Origin: Lewinellaceae bacterium
GTDB taxonomy: Bacteria; Bacteroidota; Bacteroidia; Chitinophagales; Saprospiraceae
Assembly (NCBI GenBank): GCA_020636095.1
Contig: JACJYN010000007.1
Span: forward strand, 496,001-560,000
Reading direction: 5' to 3'
DNA: 64,000 nucleotides
Position 1 is the first letter of the stretch, and each line of letters opens with the position of its first letter. Below, one piece after another: positions 17,697-29,000 of the stretch. Under the pieces are notes generated by a model. That model was not told the DNA's origin. It worked only from the letters and a program-made list of their open reading frames with translations, and did not search any database. The translations under genes were made by a program, and so were the position numbers.

Positions 17697-20519
17697 CTAT
17701 CCCACGACGATGTTGATCATGCGGTTGGGCACCACAATCACCTTGCGGATGGTTTTACCGTCGATGTATTTCTGCACTGCTTCCAGTTCCCGGGCGGCTT
17801 TCTCCAGGTCCTCCTTGCTGGAATCAGCCGGAAAGTCCACCGTAGCCCGAGTCTTCCCGTTGATGGCAATGGGGTAGGTGATCGAGTCTTCCTTCAGGTA
17901 TTCCGGATTGAACTTCGGGTAGGCGCTGTCGCGGTGAACGCTGCCCTCGTGTCCTAGTTGATGCCACAGCTCCTCGGCAATGTAGGGGGCAAACGGAGCG
18001 ATCAGCACTACCAGGCCTTCCAGGATTTCTTTTTTGTTGCAGTTCAGCCGCTTCAATTCATTGGCCGCGATCATAAAGGCACTGATACAAGTGTTGAAGT
18101 TAAACCGTTCGATATCTTCGTTCACTTTTTTGATGGCGCTGTGCAATACCTTCAATTCCTCCCGGGAGGGCTGCTGTTCACTCACTTCAAAAACGTCCTG
18201 CTTGTTAAAGAACAAACCCCAGAACCGGCGCAGGAATTTACTCACTCCGTCTATGCCTTGTGTATCCCAGGGTTTGGCCTGCTCGATCGGCCCCAAAAAC
18301 ATCTCATACATCCGGAAACAGTCGGCGCCATAACGGGCCACTACATCGTCGGGGTTGACCACATTAAAGTAGCGTTTCGACATCTTGCCTACCTCGCTTT
18401 TGGTTACCAGCTGCCCCTTTTCATTCGTGATGAAGACGGCATCCTTGAAATCCGGACGCCACTCCCGGAATTGATCGATGCCCTTCAGGTCCAGATAAGA
18501 ATGGTCCTTTCCATATTCCTTAACAAAGTCTACATGCACCGGAATCATGGCCCATTCGGCATCCGGGTACCGGGCCAGCAGGTCAGCGGAGACAAACCGT
18601 TTCTGCCGGGCTTCCGATTTTTCCAGGTGAATATATTCGATCACGCCCTGGATCATCCCCTGGTTGATCAGCTTTTTGGCGTATTCCCGCTCGGGCGCCA
18701 GTCCCAGGTCGTACAGGAAATGGTTCCAGAAGCGGCTGTACAGCAAGTGGCCCACAGCGTGCTCCGAGCCGCCTACGTACAGGTCCACTGACCGCCAGTA
18801 CTGAACAGCGTCTTCGCTGGCGAAGTTGTCCGTATTGTGGGGGTCCATATAGCGATACCAGTACCAGGAAGACCCTGCCCATCCCGGCATGGTTGACAAT
18901 TCGTATTCATACTGATTATTATACTTCCAGTTTTCCGCCCGGGCCAACGGCGGCTCGCCGGTTTCGGTAGGCAGGTATTTATCGACGGGAGGCAGCAATA
19001 AGGGCAGTTCGGACTCTTCGATCAGATAGGGAACGCCGTCCTTCCAGTAAGCCGGTACGGGTTCGCCCCAATACCGCTGCCGGCTGAAGACGGCATTGCG
19101 CATACGGTATTGTATCTTCCCTCTGCCCAGCCCGCGCTCTTCCAGCCAGCTGGTCAAAGTGGGGATAGCCGCTTCGTAATCCATACCGTTGATGATGCCG
19201 GAATTGATGTACCGGCCCTCTTTGGTGTCATCGGCAGCCTCTTCCATGTTTTTCTGGGCGTCCAGTATGGGGACGATAGGCAGGCCGAAGTGCTTGGCGA
19301 AGTTCCAGTCGCGTTGATCCCCCGAAGGAACGGCCATAACGGCTCCGGTGCCATAGCCGGCCAGGACGTAGTCGGCGATATAGATCGGCACCTGCTCTCC
19401 ATTGAAGGGGTTGATACAATAGCTTCCGGTGAATTCACCGGTCACCTGCTTCACTTCCGCCATGCGTTCGATCTCAGAGCGGGAAGCCGTCCATTTAATG
19501 TATTTCTCAACCGCTTCTTTTTGTTCCGGCTGGGTGATTCGGCCGACCAGTTCGTGTTCAGGGGCCAGGCACATAAAAGTGACGCCGTAGATGGTATCTA
19601 CCCGGGTGGTGAACACCTCGATGGTCGTATCGGGGTCAGCATCCAGTGCAAAGCGGACGCTGGCGCCCTGGGAGCGCCCAATCCAATTCCGTTGCTGTTC
19701 TTTCAGGCTTTCCGGCCAGTCGATTTCATCCAGGCCGTACAGCAGGCGATCGGCGTAGGCGGTGATTCGCATGCTCCACTGTTTCATCAGCTTGCGTTCC
19801 ACAGGGTAGCCACCGCGTTCGCTGACGCCGTCTTTCACTTCGTCATTGGACAGTACCGTGCCCAGTGCCGGGCACCAGTTGACATAGCTTTCCTCGGGGA
19901 AGGTCAGGCGGTATTTCAGCAGAAACAATTGCTGCTCTGCGCCACTCATGGCATTCCACTCTTCAGCCGTTATCCGTGGGGTGTCTTCATCGCAAACCGC
20001 ATGGGCGGCGGCATTGCCTTCTTTGGCAAATCGCTCCACCAACTGGCTGATCGGCAGCGCCTTGTCGGCAACCGTGTCGTAATAATGCTTGTACAATTGC
20101 ATGAAAATCCACTGAGTCCATTTATAGAACCCCGGATCGCTGGTGCGCACCTCGCGGCTCCAGTCAAAAGAGAAGCCCAGGTTTTCCAGTTGCGCACGGA
20201 AGGTCTTGATATTTTGTTCAGTAGAGATAGCCGGATGGATGCCTGTTTGTATGGCGTATTGCTCTGCCGGCAGGCCAAAGGAATCGTAACCCATCGGATG
20301 CAATACGTTGAACCCGCTCAGGCGTTTGAAACGGGCAAAGATATCGGATGCAATATAGCCCAGCGGATGTCCAACGTGCAGCCCTTCGCCGGAAGGGTAG
20401 GGGAACATGTCTAAAACGTAATACTTGGGCCGGCCACTTTGGTTACTGACCTTGTAAACCTCATTTTCTTCCCAGTACTTTTTCCATTTCTGTTCAATCT
20501 CTCGCGGGCTATAATCCAT
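17697..20519 (-). CDS. leuS: Leucyl-tRNA synthetase
   Basis: 940 residues, class I aminoacyl-tRNA synthetase charging tRNA-Leu. The HIGH-type signature is HVGHPLGY (about residue 48), preceded by DMFPYPSGEGL. The editing CP1 domain spans about 230-440, and GKMSKRYFNVVNPDD (about residue 710) is the KMSKS loop. The anticodon-binding helical bundle and a C-terminal domain ending RKVIVVPNRMINIVVG follow. The length and extra internal segments are normal for Bacteroidota LeuRS. The frame is intact over 2.8 kb, which argues that the frameshifts elsewhere in the window are not general sequencing noise. Confidence 0.97.
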   Translation of the reverse strand: MDYSPREIEQKWKKYWEENEVYKVSNQSGRPKYYVLDMFPYPSGEGLHVGHPLGYIASDIFARFKRLSGFNVLHPMGYDSFGLPAEQYAIQTGIHPAISTEQNIKTFRAQLENLGFSFDWSREVRTSDPGFYKWTQWIFMQLYKHYYDTVADKALPISQLVERFAKEGNAAAHAVCDEDTPRITAEEWNAMSGAEQQLFLLKYRLTFPEESYVNWCPALGTVLSNDEVKDGVSERGGYPVERKLMKQWSMRITAYADRLLYGLDEIDWPESLKEQQRNWIGRSQGASVRFALDADPDTTIEVFTTRVDTIYGVTFMCLAPEHELVGRITQPEQKEAVEKYIKWTASRSEIERMAEVKQVTGEFTGSYCINPFNGEQVPIYIADYVLAGYGTGAVMAVPSGDQRDWNFAKHFGLPIVPILDAQKNMEEAADDTKEGRYINSGIINGMDYEAAIPTLTSWLEERGLGRGKIQYRMRNAVFSRQRYWGEPVPAYWKDGVPYLIEESELPLLLPPVDKYLPTETGEPPLARAENWKYNNQYEYELSTMPGWAGSSWYWYRYMDPHNTDNFASEDAVQYWRSVDLYVGGSEHAVGHLLYSRFWNHFLYDLGLAPEREYAKKLINQGMIQGVIEYIHLEKSEARQKRFVSADLLARYPDAEWAMIPVHVDFVKEYGKDHSYLDLKGIDQFREWRPDFKDAVFITNEKGQLVTKSEVGKMSKRYFNVVNPDDVVARYGADCFRMYEMFLGPIEQAKPWDTQGIDGVSKFLRRFWGLFFNKQDVFEVSEQQPSREELKVLHSAIKKVNEDIERFNFNTCISAFMIAANELKRLNCNKKEILEGLVVLIAPFAPYIAEELWHQLGHEGSVHRDSAYPKFNPEYLKEDSITYPIAINGKTRATVDFPADSSKEDLEKAARELEAVQKYIDGKTIRKVIVVPNRMINIVVG

Positions 20520-20650
20520 AATTGCAGTGTTTATTGTCGTTTTCCAAGCTCTTTTTTTCTAAAAAAGTTCAGTTTTGAAGGGGCGAAAATAGGCAAAATG
20601 CAGAAGAATGGGTAGGTTTTTAAAGCTACTTCGGAAAATGCCGCCGCATT

Positions 20651-20808
20651 AGGCCTTAGAAGAAAATAAGTGTTTCAAATTTGGGGGAGGATTTTTTCTT
20701 TCAGGCGAGGCGGTAAATCGGGAGCATAGCCTAGCTACGTGACTGATTTACCAACGAAGCATGAGTGGAAAAAGGCCAGCCAAAATGTAATAGTTATTTT
20801 CTTCTAAG
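20651..20808. repeat. Palindromic element C, right arm split by an IS
   Basis: Left arm aggccttagaagaaaataa (20651-20669) pairs with ttattttcttctaag (20794-20808) and, beyond the insertion sequence, gcct at 22463-22466, so the original 19-bp arm was perfect. The core matches the family: ttttttcttt...ggcgagg, ggtaaatc/gatttacc stem, a tagcctagcta centre, then caacgaagc...ggaaaaag. It lies in the gap upstream of leuS. Confidence 0.8.
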
Positions 20809-22457
20809 TTTGACTTTACTATTTTTTCCGGGCGTCAAGCCACGGCTTGCGTAAGCAAGAACCAAAGGTGGCGAATTTTGGCGGAATAACTTCCGACATC
20901 GGGTTGAAAATGGCTTATCGATAGTTCGGCTTTGCGCCATATTTCTAGCCTCACAGCGGAGAGCACGTCCGAGAAGGTGACGGCCGTTTTGCGGTACCAT
21001 GCTGTGGCATTAGGTTGTATTGGACGGCGCAGATGCAAGGTGTTTGCCATCAGGCAAACGATAGACATCAGTACCATCAGGCACGGGGTTGAACGTTCGA
21101 TTGCCAAATCTGACCATTGCCTCTGGCTTTCCACGCCCAGGTGGCGGCGTACTTCAGCGAAGGTGACTTCGACCCGCCAGCGGCGCACGAAGAAAGACAC
21201 GATTTCCTCGGCAGATAATTCCGTATCGGTGCAAGCCAGCAGTACCGGTTCAAGCTCTCCGTCGGGGTCCTTGACGAGCACCCACTTGACCTTAACCATC
21301 ACCTTGTTGTTTTTATGCCAGATAGTACGCCCGAGGTGATCAACATTTCTTTGTGGCACTTGCCATACCACTCGGAAAAAGATGACACGCGTCCATTTTA
21401 TACGCTTGTCGGTGAGCCGTTTTTCCATGTCAAGCAAGCGCTTCCCAATGGGAGGCTTTTTGGGCCTGGCTTGCCTTTGAGTACCATTTTTGGGAGGCAA
21501 ATGGAACAAGCGGGCGTTGAGCTTCATGCGCACGATCATGCCAATGCCAAAGGCTTTGAGCGTGCATGAGCAGTTCGTAAACGGCAAAAGAGCCGTCTCC
21601 TGTCAAGTAGATATACCGGTTCAACGCAGCGGCGTTGCGGCTCAACCAGGTGACTAACTGGCGAAACCTAATCCGTGAGTTTTTGGGTTGTTTGCCGCGA
21701 GACTTATAAAACCGCTCCGACGGGCATAGGGCGGTTAACACAGGAAGCGCCCAAAATACGCCAGCTTCCAGCCAGGGCAGGCCGGTTAGCAGCATCAAAG
21801 ACAGCCAACGCATACCGCTGCATTTGACAAAATGGCTTTTCGAAGACCGCACCGGGTCACGGTAGATGCCTCGCTTCTTGATCTTGGCGCCCCATCGGCG
21901 CTCAATCGTATCGTCAAAGCCGAAAACCAGGGCTTCGCCAGTACCGGCGAAAGCAGCAACCAACAACTTGAGCAGCACCCCCGACAGCCGTTTGGCGGAC
22001 CACTTGTCCTGGCTCAACAGGCGGTGATATTTGGGAAAGCAGCGCTCCGCTTGTAACCCTACGCTTCGCAGCAGGTTGCATACTGTGCGGCTGCCTGGGC
22101 AAATGATAGCGCCGGCGATCAGCAACAGGGCTTTTTACCATACGTCCTTGCGGAAAGCCGTAGAAAAATCCGATATTGTGCGTTGAAATAAAAGGTAATG
22201 TTAGCATCTTTAGAGGGTTGAGATACTCTAAGATACTAACTGCCAGGATTTCTTCTCATCGTACAGGCTTCCCTGTAACAGTTGGCTATTGGTAGCTCGG
22301 TGTGGTTCAACCCAAAGCGCGCTGGTGAAGCGCGCCCTGGCTCCAATCGACGACGGTACTCCATGAACGAGAGAATGCCACCGGGATTTTGCCCGCGGCT
22401 GATGCCCGGCCGACATCAGGCGGCGAGCACAGCGAAGGAAAAAATAGTAAAGTCAAA
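20809..22457 (-). mobile_element. IS701-like insertion sequence (1649 bp, decayed)
   Basis: 21-bp perfect terminal inverted repeats at 20809-20829 (tttgactttactatttttt plus cc) and 22437-22457. The 5-bp ctaag flanks both ends (20804-20808 and 22458-22462), consistent with a target duplication near the YTAR preference described for IS701. It carries one transposase gene on the minus strand, broken by frameshifts. The 230 bp between the transposase start and the right end hold no gene. Confidence 0.88.
20835..22207 (-). pseudogene. IS701-like DDE transposase, frameshifted
   Basis: Three overlapping frames give one transposase: an N-terminal part from 22207 (ends near GRMVK), the middle from about 22140 (ALLLIAGAIICPGSRTVCN... 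FGFDDTIERRWGAKI... GDGSFAVYELL), and the C-terminal part to 20835 (KWVLVKDPDGELEPVLLACT, IVSFFVRRWRVEVTFAEVRRHLG). The breaks are at a run of five A near 22145, where four A would restore GRMVKALLLI, and near 21560. DDTI, the later GDGSF Asp and RWRVEVTF Glu fit the DDE triad of IS701/DDE_5 transposases. Programmed frameshifting is possible, but two breaks make decay likelier. Confidence 0.8.
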
Positions 22458-22545
22458 CTAAGGCCTTACTCCTTTTTGTACAATCCCGTTCCGGGTTGGC
22501 CCGAATATTAGAGGAACAAACTCTAACTCCTCTCCAATAGAAATA

Positions 22546-22717
22546 AGTACTCTGTAAAATAAGTTTCTTCACATCCCCTCGCAGCCATCTAACTCCCTAA
22601 AGGGAGAACCACTTCCCGCAAATACCAATATTGATTGAATTGCGGGTGGCTGCACCTCCTTTAGGAGGCTGGGAGGCGAGCGAGGCAAACGATGATTTAC
22701 TTATTTTACAGAGTACT
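22546..22717. repeat. Palindromic element G1 (19-bp perfect arms)
   Basis: agtactctgtaaaataagt at 22546-22564 and its exact reverse complement at 22699-22717. Inside lie ctccctaaagggag and cctcctttaggagg, two further palindromes, and gcagcca/tggctgc, so nested hairpins form. It abuts element G2. Confidence 0.8.
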
Positions 22718-22718
22718 A

Positions 22719-22883
22719 AGTACTCTGTTAAATAAATATCTTATGCTTCTGACCGTGCCTTTTCGCTCTACTCTTCGTCCCGTCCTCGCCTTGATAGCTA
22801 AGGCTATCAGGCTCCGGGCGCTCCTCGATTAGAACGAAAATCCATCGCCCGGAAACGATAATTTACTTAATTAACAGAGTACT
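22719..22883. repeat. Palindromic element G2, adjacent to G1
   Basis: Arms begin agtactctgttaa (22719-22731) and end ttaacagagtact (22871-22883), with partial pairing further in. Read on the minus strand the core has ttttcgttctaatcgaggag, a gatagc-cttag-ctatc centre, aaggcgagg and acgaagagtagagcgaaaag, the same pattern as A, B and C. The outer 10 bp are nearly those of G1, so these two share an arm sequence. Confidence 0.75.
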
Positions 22884-23077
22884 AAGGGCGTTTTTTTTTG
22901 CAAAAAAAAATCATATGATTTAATTCAAGGCATTTAAAACCAACTTATTAGATTCAATAAGGGGCAACGATGGCAAAGGAAAACAAGGCAGAAAATTTTG
23001 CAAAGCAGAAAATTTGTCTTTAGAAAAAACTGGTGATTTGAGCTACATTGATGGCTGAAGTAGAGACATACATATAA
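22884..23077. other. Leader region of the TcB-TcC gene
   Basis: 194 bp, clearly A+T-rich compared with the gene that follows. It holds a possible 17-codon reading frame (MAKENKAENFAKQKICL from 22970) and repeated gcagaaaattt phrases, but no convincing TTTG/TAnnTTTG promoter pair. The promoter of the toxin gene may be here or in element G2. Confidence 0.35.
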
Positions 23078-26000
23078 ATGGAACAGAACACCACCTCCCA
23101 ATTGCTGAAAACAGACGGCGGAAAAACCAAATCCAACGCCATCGAAATCCCCGCCATTACCTTGCCTAAAGGCGGCGGCGCGATAAAAGGCATCGATGAA
23201 AAATTTCAGGTTAATCCAGCCAACGGCGCCTCGTCTTTCTCCATTCCGCTACCCCTGTCTCCCAACCGCAATGGGTTCACCCCTCAATTATCGTTGTCGT
23301 ATAATTCGGGCGCAGGCAATGGATTGTTTGGAATCGGTTGGGATATTGATTTGCCGGCCATTCAACGGCGAACGGATAAAGGGCTGCCTCGCTATTTTGA
23401 TTCCAACGATATAGAAGCTATTGCAGCAGAAGACAGTTTTATGTTTTCAGGAGTGGAGGAATTGGCGCCCTACCTGGATTTGAAAGAGGGGCAATGGGAA
23501 GCCCGGCAAGAAAAGGTTGGCGCACTCACCATTCGCCAATACCGCCCGCGCATCGAAGGCGGCTTTTCCCGCATCGAGCGCATTTTTCATCCGGATAAGG
23601 GCTACTATTGGCGGGTTACTTCCAACGGCAATGTCACGACTTTCTTCGGCTATAGCGAGGCCTGCCGTATTGCGGACCCCGCGGACTCCTCAAAGGTATT
23701 TCAATGGCTGCCCGAATTTTCTTTCGATGACAAGGGCTCCTGGGTGTTGTATGCATATCAACCGGAAGATTTGGCCAATGTCGAAAATAGGGTACACGAG
23801 AAAAACCGCTTCAATGGCAATGCGCCTTTCGTCAATAAACATCTAAAACGCATCAAATACGGCAATCAAACGGCTTATTATATCGATGAGGCGAAGCCTT
23901 ATGAAGCGCAATTGCCGGCAAATGCCGCCTGTTTTTTCGAATTGGTGCTGGATTATGGCGAACATGATGCGCTCAACCCGCAACCCAACGACAGCGGCGC
24001 CTGGTTAGCCCGCAAAGACCCCTATTCCTCCAACAGGGCTTGTTTTGAAATGCGGACGTTCCGGCTCTGTCAGCGGGTTTTGATGTATCATACTTTCCCG
24101 GAACTGAACGGCGGCCTGCCCACTCTGGTGCGCTCCCTGGATTTTGACTACTCGCTTTCCAACCAACAACAAGCGGAAAGCGATCGTCCCACAGAACTGA
24201 CTTACCTGACGGGTATCACCGCCAAAGGCTACGTACTGGGCACAAATGGCTACGTTTCCAAGGCTTTGCCCACCATGACTTTTGATTACCAATGGCTGCA
24301 CTGGAATACCGAGGCAAAAAACGTCAGCGCAGAACATTTAACCCACGCGCCAACGGGGCTGGCCGGCAATTACCAGTGGGTGGATCTGTACAACGAAGGC
24401 ATCAACGGCATCTTGTCGGAGCAGGCCAACGGCTGGTTTTATAAATCTAATTTGGGTGGCGATGACCAGGGCGATGTCCGTTTTTCTCCCGCGCAACCCG
24501 TCCTGCCCAAGCCTTCCTTTACCGGCTTATCCAACGGCCTTTTGCAGTTGCAGGATTTGGAGGCCAATGGCGAGAAGCAATTGGTCGTTACCACCCCTGG
24601 GCTGCAAGGCTATTTTGAGTTGACAGACGAAGGGGAATGGCAACCGTTCAAAGCCTTCTTAAAAACGTTGAATCTGGACTTGCGCGACCCCAATGTGCGC
24701 ATGCTGGACGTAAACGGCGACGGCAAACCCGAAATCGTATTGTCCGACCTCGGCGCCTTCTGGTTTTGGGAAAATGCGGGTAAGATCGGCTACGATGCGC
24801 CGGAACTGGCCACCAAACCTTTTGATGAAGAACTCGGGGCATCCATCCTCTTTTCCGACCAGGAGCAGCGCATTTTCCTGGCCGATATGTCGGGTGACGG
24901 GCTGACCGATATCGTGCGTATCCGCAACGGGGAAGTGTGCTATTGGTCCAATCTGGGCTACGGCCGTTTTGCCGCAAAAGTGGCCATGGACAATGCCCCC
25001 GTCTTCGACCGGCCGGAACTGTTTCATCCCGGCTACCTTCAACTGGCGGATATCAGTGGCACAGGCGCGACGGACATCATCTACCTGGGCAAAAACAAAT
25101 TCAAGGCCTATCTCAATTTCAGCGGTAACGCCTGGAGCGACGCGACGGAAATAGCTCCCTTTTTTCCCACCGAACAACCTAACCAGGTTACGGTTACAGA
25201 TTTATTGGGCAACGGCACAGCCTGCATCGTTTGGTCGTCGGAAATGCCCGCCTACCGGGCTGCGCCCATGCGCTATATAGATCTGATGGGCGGCAAGAAG
25301 CCCCACATCATGCGCAGCCATGAGAATGGAATGGGTTTAAAAACGGAAGTGGAATACCTCAGTTCAACGCACTATTATTTGCAGGATAAATTGGCCGGAA
25401 GGCCCTGGATCACCAAATTGCCCTTTCCGGTGCAGGTTGTTTCAAAAACGGTGGTTACGGAAGCAGTAACCAATGTGCGGTTTACCTCAGCCTACAGCTA
25501 CCACCACGGCTATTATGACCACCCGGAAAGAGAGTTTAGAGGCTTTGGGCGCGTCGAACAACTCGATACCGAATACTTCGATGTTTTTGCACCAACGGGC
25601 GCGAGCAATACCGTTCCCGTGGAGCACCACCAACCGCCCGTTTTGACCAAAACCTGGTTTCATACCGGCGCTTTTCTGGATAAAGAACGCATCCTCACCC
25701 ATTTCAAAAAAGAATACTGGCAGGAGGAATTCCGCAAGAACGGCTTCACCGCCGATGCCGTTGAATATGAATTGCCCGATGCCGTGCTGCTGGCGGCTGA
25801 TAATCTGGCCGGTTTCGACATCAATGCGTTGAGTGCCGGCGAATGGCGGGAAGCCCTGCGCGCCTGCAAAGGCATGGCCCTGCGGCAGGAAGTATTCGGT
25901 TTGGACGCCGACAAGCGCATCGCCGATGAACAACGAGCCAAAGGCTATGCCGATAGCGATCCCGCCTTTTTGCAATTTCAGGCAGAGGCCCGGCAAACCG

Positions 26001-29000
26001 AGCAGCTGCCCTATTCCGTCGCTACCCACAATTGCGAAATCCAGCTTTTGCAAGCACGCGATAACAACCGCTACGGCGTGTTTATCGTCAAAGAGAGCGA
26101 AGCCATTACGTATGCCTACGAGCGCGACCCCGAAGACCCGCGCATTGCACATAGCCTGACGATCGAAACCGATGAATTGGGCAACGTTTTGGAGGCCGTT
26201 TCCGTCGTCTATCCCCGCCTGCAGGAAGAGCCTATTTTACAGGAAACGCCAACCGATAGCCCTGCCGCCCGCCAGGCCAAAGCGGCTGCCCGCAATGGAC
26301 AAAAAAAGCAGTGGGTCACTTTCACCAAAAATGAGGTCACCAACGATATCATCAGCCCGGAAAGCTATTATTTGCGAAACGGCTGGCAAAGCAAGACCTA
26401 TGAATTGACGGGCCTAACGCCCTTGGGGGCCATTTTCACCATCGCTGATTTTAAAGGCAAAATCCAGGATTTTCCAGAAATTGAATACCAGCAAGTGGCT
26501 ACCACCGGCCCGCAAAAACGGCTGATCGAACACGTCAAAACCAAATTTTACGATGCGGAGCTGACGGCTCCGCTGCCCGACGGCCAGCAGGCCATTCGCG
26601 CTATTCCTTTTGAAGCCTATCAATTGGCTTATACGCCCAATTTGCTGGCCGATATTTTCACGCCCAGCCCCTTTGCTGCCCAGTTTGAGGTAACGGATGC
26701 GGATATGCAGGCGGGCCGGTTTTTAAAAGACGATAACAATTGGTGGATACAGTCCGGCACCGTACATCATCGCCGGCCCGGCGAAAATTTTGACGCGATC
26801 AAAAACCGCTTTTTCGCGCCCGTGGCTTATACCGATCCTTTCGACAGCATGACCGAGGTGTTTTATGACCCCTTGCACCTTTTCATGCAACGCAGCGTGG
26901 ATATGCTCGGCAATGAAAGCCAGGTGTTGCGCTTCAATTACCGCACTTTGTCGCCGGATATCATGCGGGATATGAACGACAATATTTCCTCGGTGATCGT
27001 AGATGAACTGGGGATGGTGAAAGCAGCAGCGGTAGAAGGCAAAGCCGGAAGCAACCCCTTGCAAGGCGAAGAAGGGGATAACTTGAATGGCTTCAGCGAA
27101 ATCACGGACGGGGCCGAGGCCCAATTGATCAGCGAGTTTTTCAACCTGGCCAATACCCCCGCACCGCAGGTTTGCGACTACACTGCCTTGCAACAAATAG
27201 CCCGGGATTTATTGGGCAGCGCCAGTGCGCGGATGGTCTACGATTTTTCCCAACAACCAAGCGTGGTTGCCAGTATCGCCCGCGAACAACACCACCGCCA
27301 AAATCCAAGCGATAGCCCGCTGCAAATCGGCTTTGCATACAGCGATGGACTGGGCAAGGTGGCCATGCAAAAAGTGCAGGCAGAAGCCGGTATCGTTAAA
27401 GCACCCGACGGGACGGAAATTGATACCGGCAACCAACTCCGTTGGGTAGGAAACGGGCGCACCGTTTTAAACAACAAAGGCAACCCGATCAAACAATATG
27501 AGCCTTATTTCTCTATTACCCCTGCCTATGAAACCGACCCCGCTTGGGTAGAACAAGGCGTTTCGCCCGTCATTTACTACGATGGCGCCGGACGAAATGT
27601 AAAAACGGAATTGCCCAACGGTACTTTTACCAAAGTCGAATTTGACGCCTGGAAACAATACAGCTACGACGCAAATGATACCGTCAAAGACAGCGATTGG
27701 TACAGACAACGCAATGCGTTGTCTCCACAGCAGCCTGAAAAGAAAGCCGCCCAAAAAACGGAAATCGACCACGATACGCCCTCCTGCATCGTCACCGACA
27801 CCTTAGGCAGGCCGACTTTTGGCAGGGATCACAACCGCTTTGCAGATGCACAAGGCAACATCCAGGAAGAATTTTTTTACACCACTTCCGAACTGGATAT
27901 CGAAGGCAACAACCTGAATGTGGCCGACGCCAGAGGCAATGTGGTAATGGCCTGGCAATACGACATGCTCGGGCATCCAGTCGCCCAAACCAGTATGGAC
28001 ATGGGCAAACGCTGGATGCTCAACAACGCCCTCGGCAATCCGGTGAAAACCTGGGATGAGCGCGGGCACGAGTTTTCTTTTGAATACGATGTGTTGCACC
28101 GCCCGGCCAGGGCTTTTGTGACCCAACCAGGCGGTATTCCCCAGTTGATTGAGCTAACAGAATATGGCGAAATCCAGGCCGATCCGAAGGCAAATAACCT
28201 AAGGGGCAAGCCGGTTAGGTATCTTGACGGTAGCGGACAAATGACGAGTGTAGCCTTTGATTTTAAAGGCAATTTGCTGGAAGTGCAAAAACAAATGCCG
28301 CAAGATGCCCAGCTTGAAACCGTAGATTGGAACCATGCGCTTTTAGACCCCACCATTTATAGCCAAATAACGGAGTATGACGCCCTCAACCGCATGGCCC
28401 GCCTGTACAATTGGTTTCACGATAGCCAAAATGTAGCGGTTTATCTGCCCGTCTATAGCCCTCGCGGCGTATTGCAAAGCGAAGATTTGGTGGTAAAGGC
28501 TCAAAAGACGGATAATGGTTTTACGGGCGGCACCCGACAAACAGTGGTACGCGATATCACTTACGACGCCAAAGGCCAGCGACAGCGGATGCGCTACGGC
28601 AATGGCGCCACGACTTGTTATCATTACGAAGAAGATACCTTCCGATTGCTACAATTGCGAACCACCCGACAAGCCACCGATGCCTGTACGCCTTTTGCGC
28701 CAAGCAACCTGAGCGACCCCAATGTGTTACAAAACCTTTTTTATACCTACGACCCGGCCGGCAATATCACAGACATCCACGACGATGCCTATAAACCCGT
28801 CTTTTTCAATGGGCAAAAAGTATTGCCCCAAAACACTTATACCTACGATGCCCTTTACCGCTTAATCAGCGCGACCGGCAGAGAACACCACCATTTGCCA
28901 ACGCCTGAACAACGAGATTTTGACTGGCAGCCCACCAATTTTCCCATGGCGGATACCAATTTGCGAGGCTACACGGAGCAATACCAATACGATCCGGTCG

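Noticed and set aside
19110..20414. 434-codon plus-strand open frame
   Set aside because: Antisense of leuS; no recognisable domain.
20932..21339. Plus-strand open frames within the IS701-like element
   Set aside because: They are antisense of the transposase, which has DDE motifs on the minus strand.
22207..22436. Passenger gene in the right part of the IS701-like element
   Set aside because: The only open frame (62 codons, minus strand) has no protein-like pattern.
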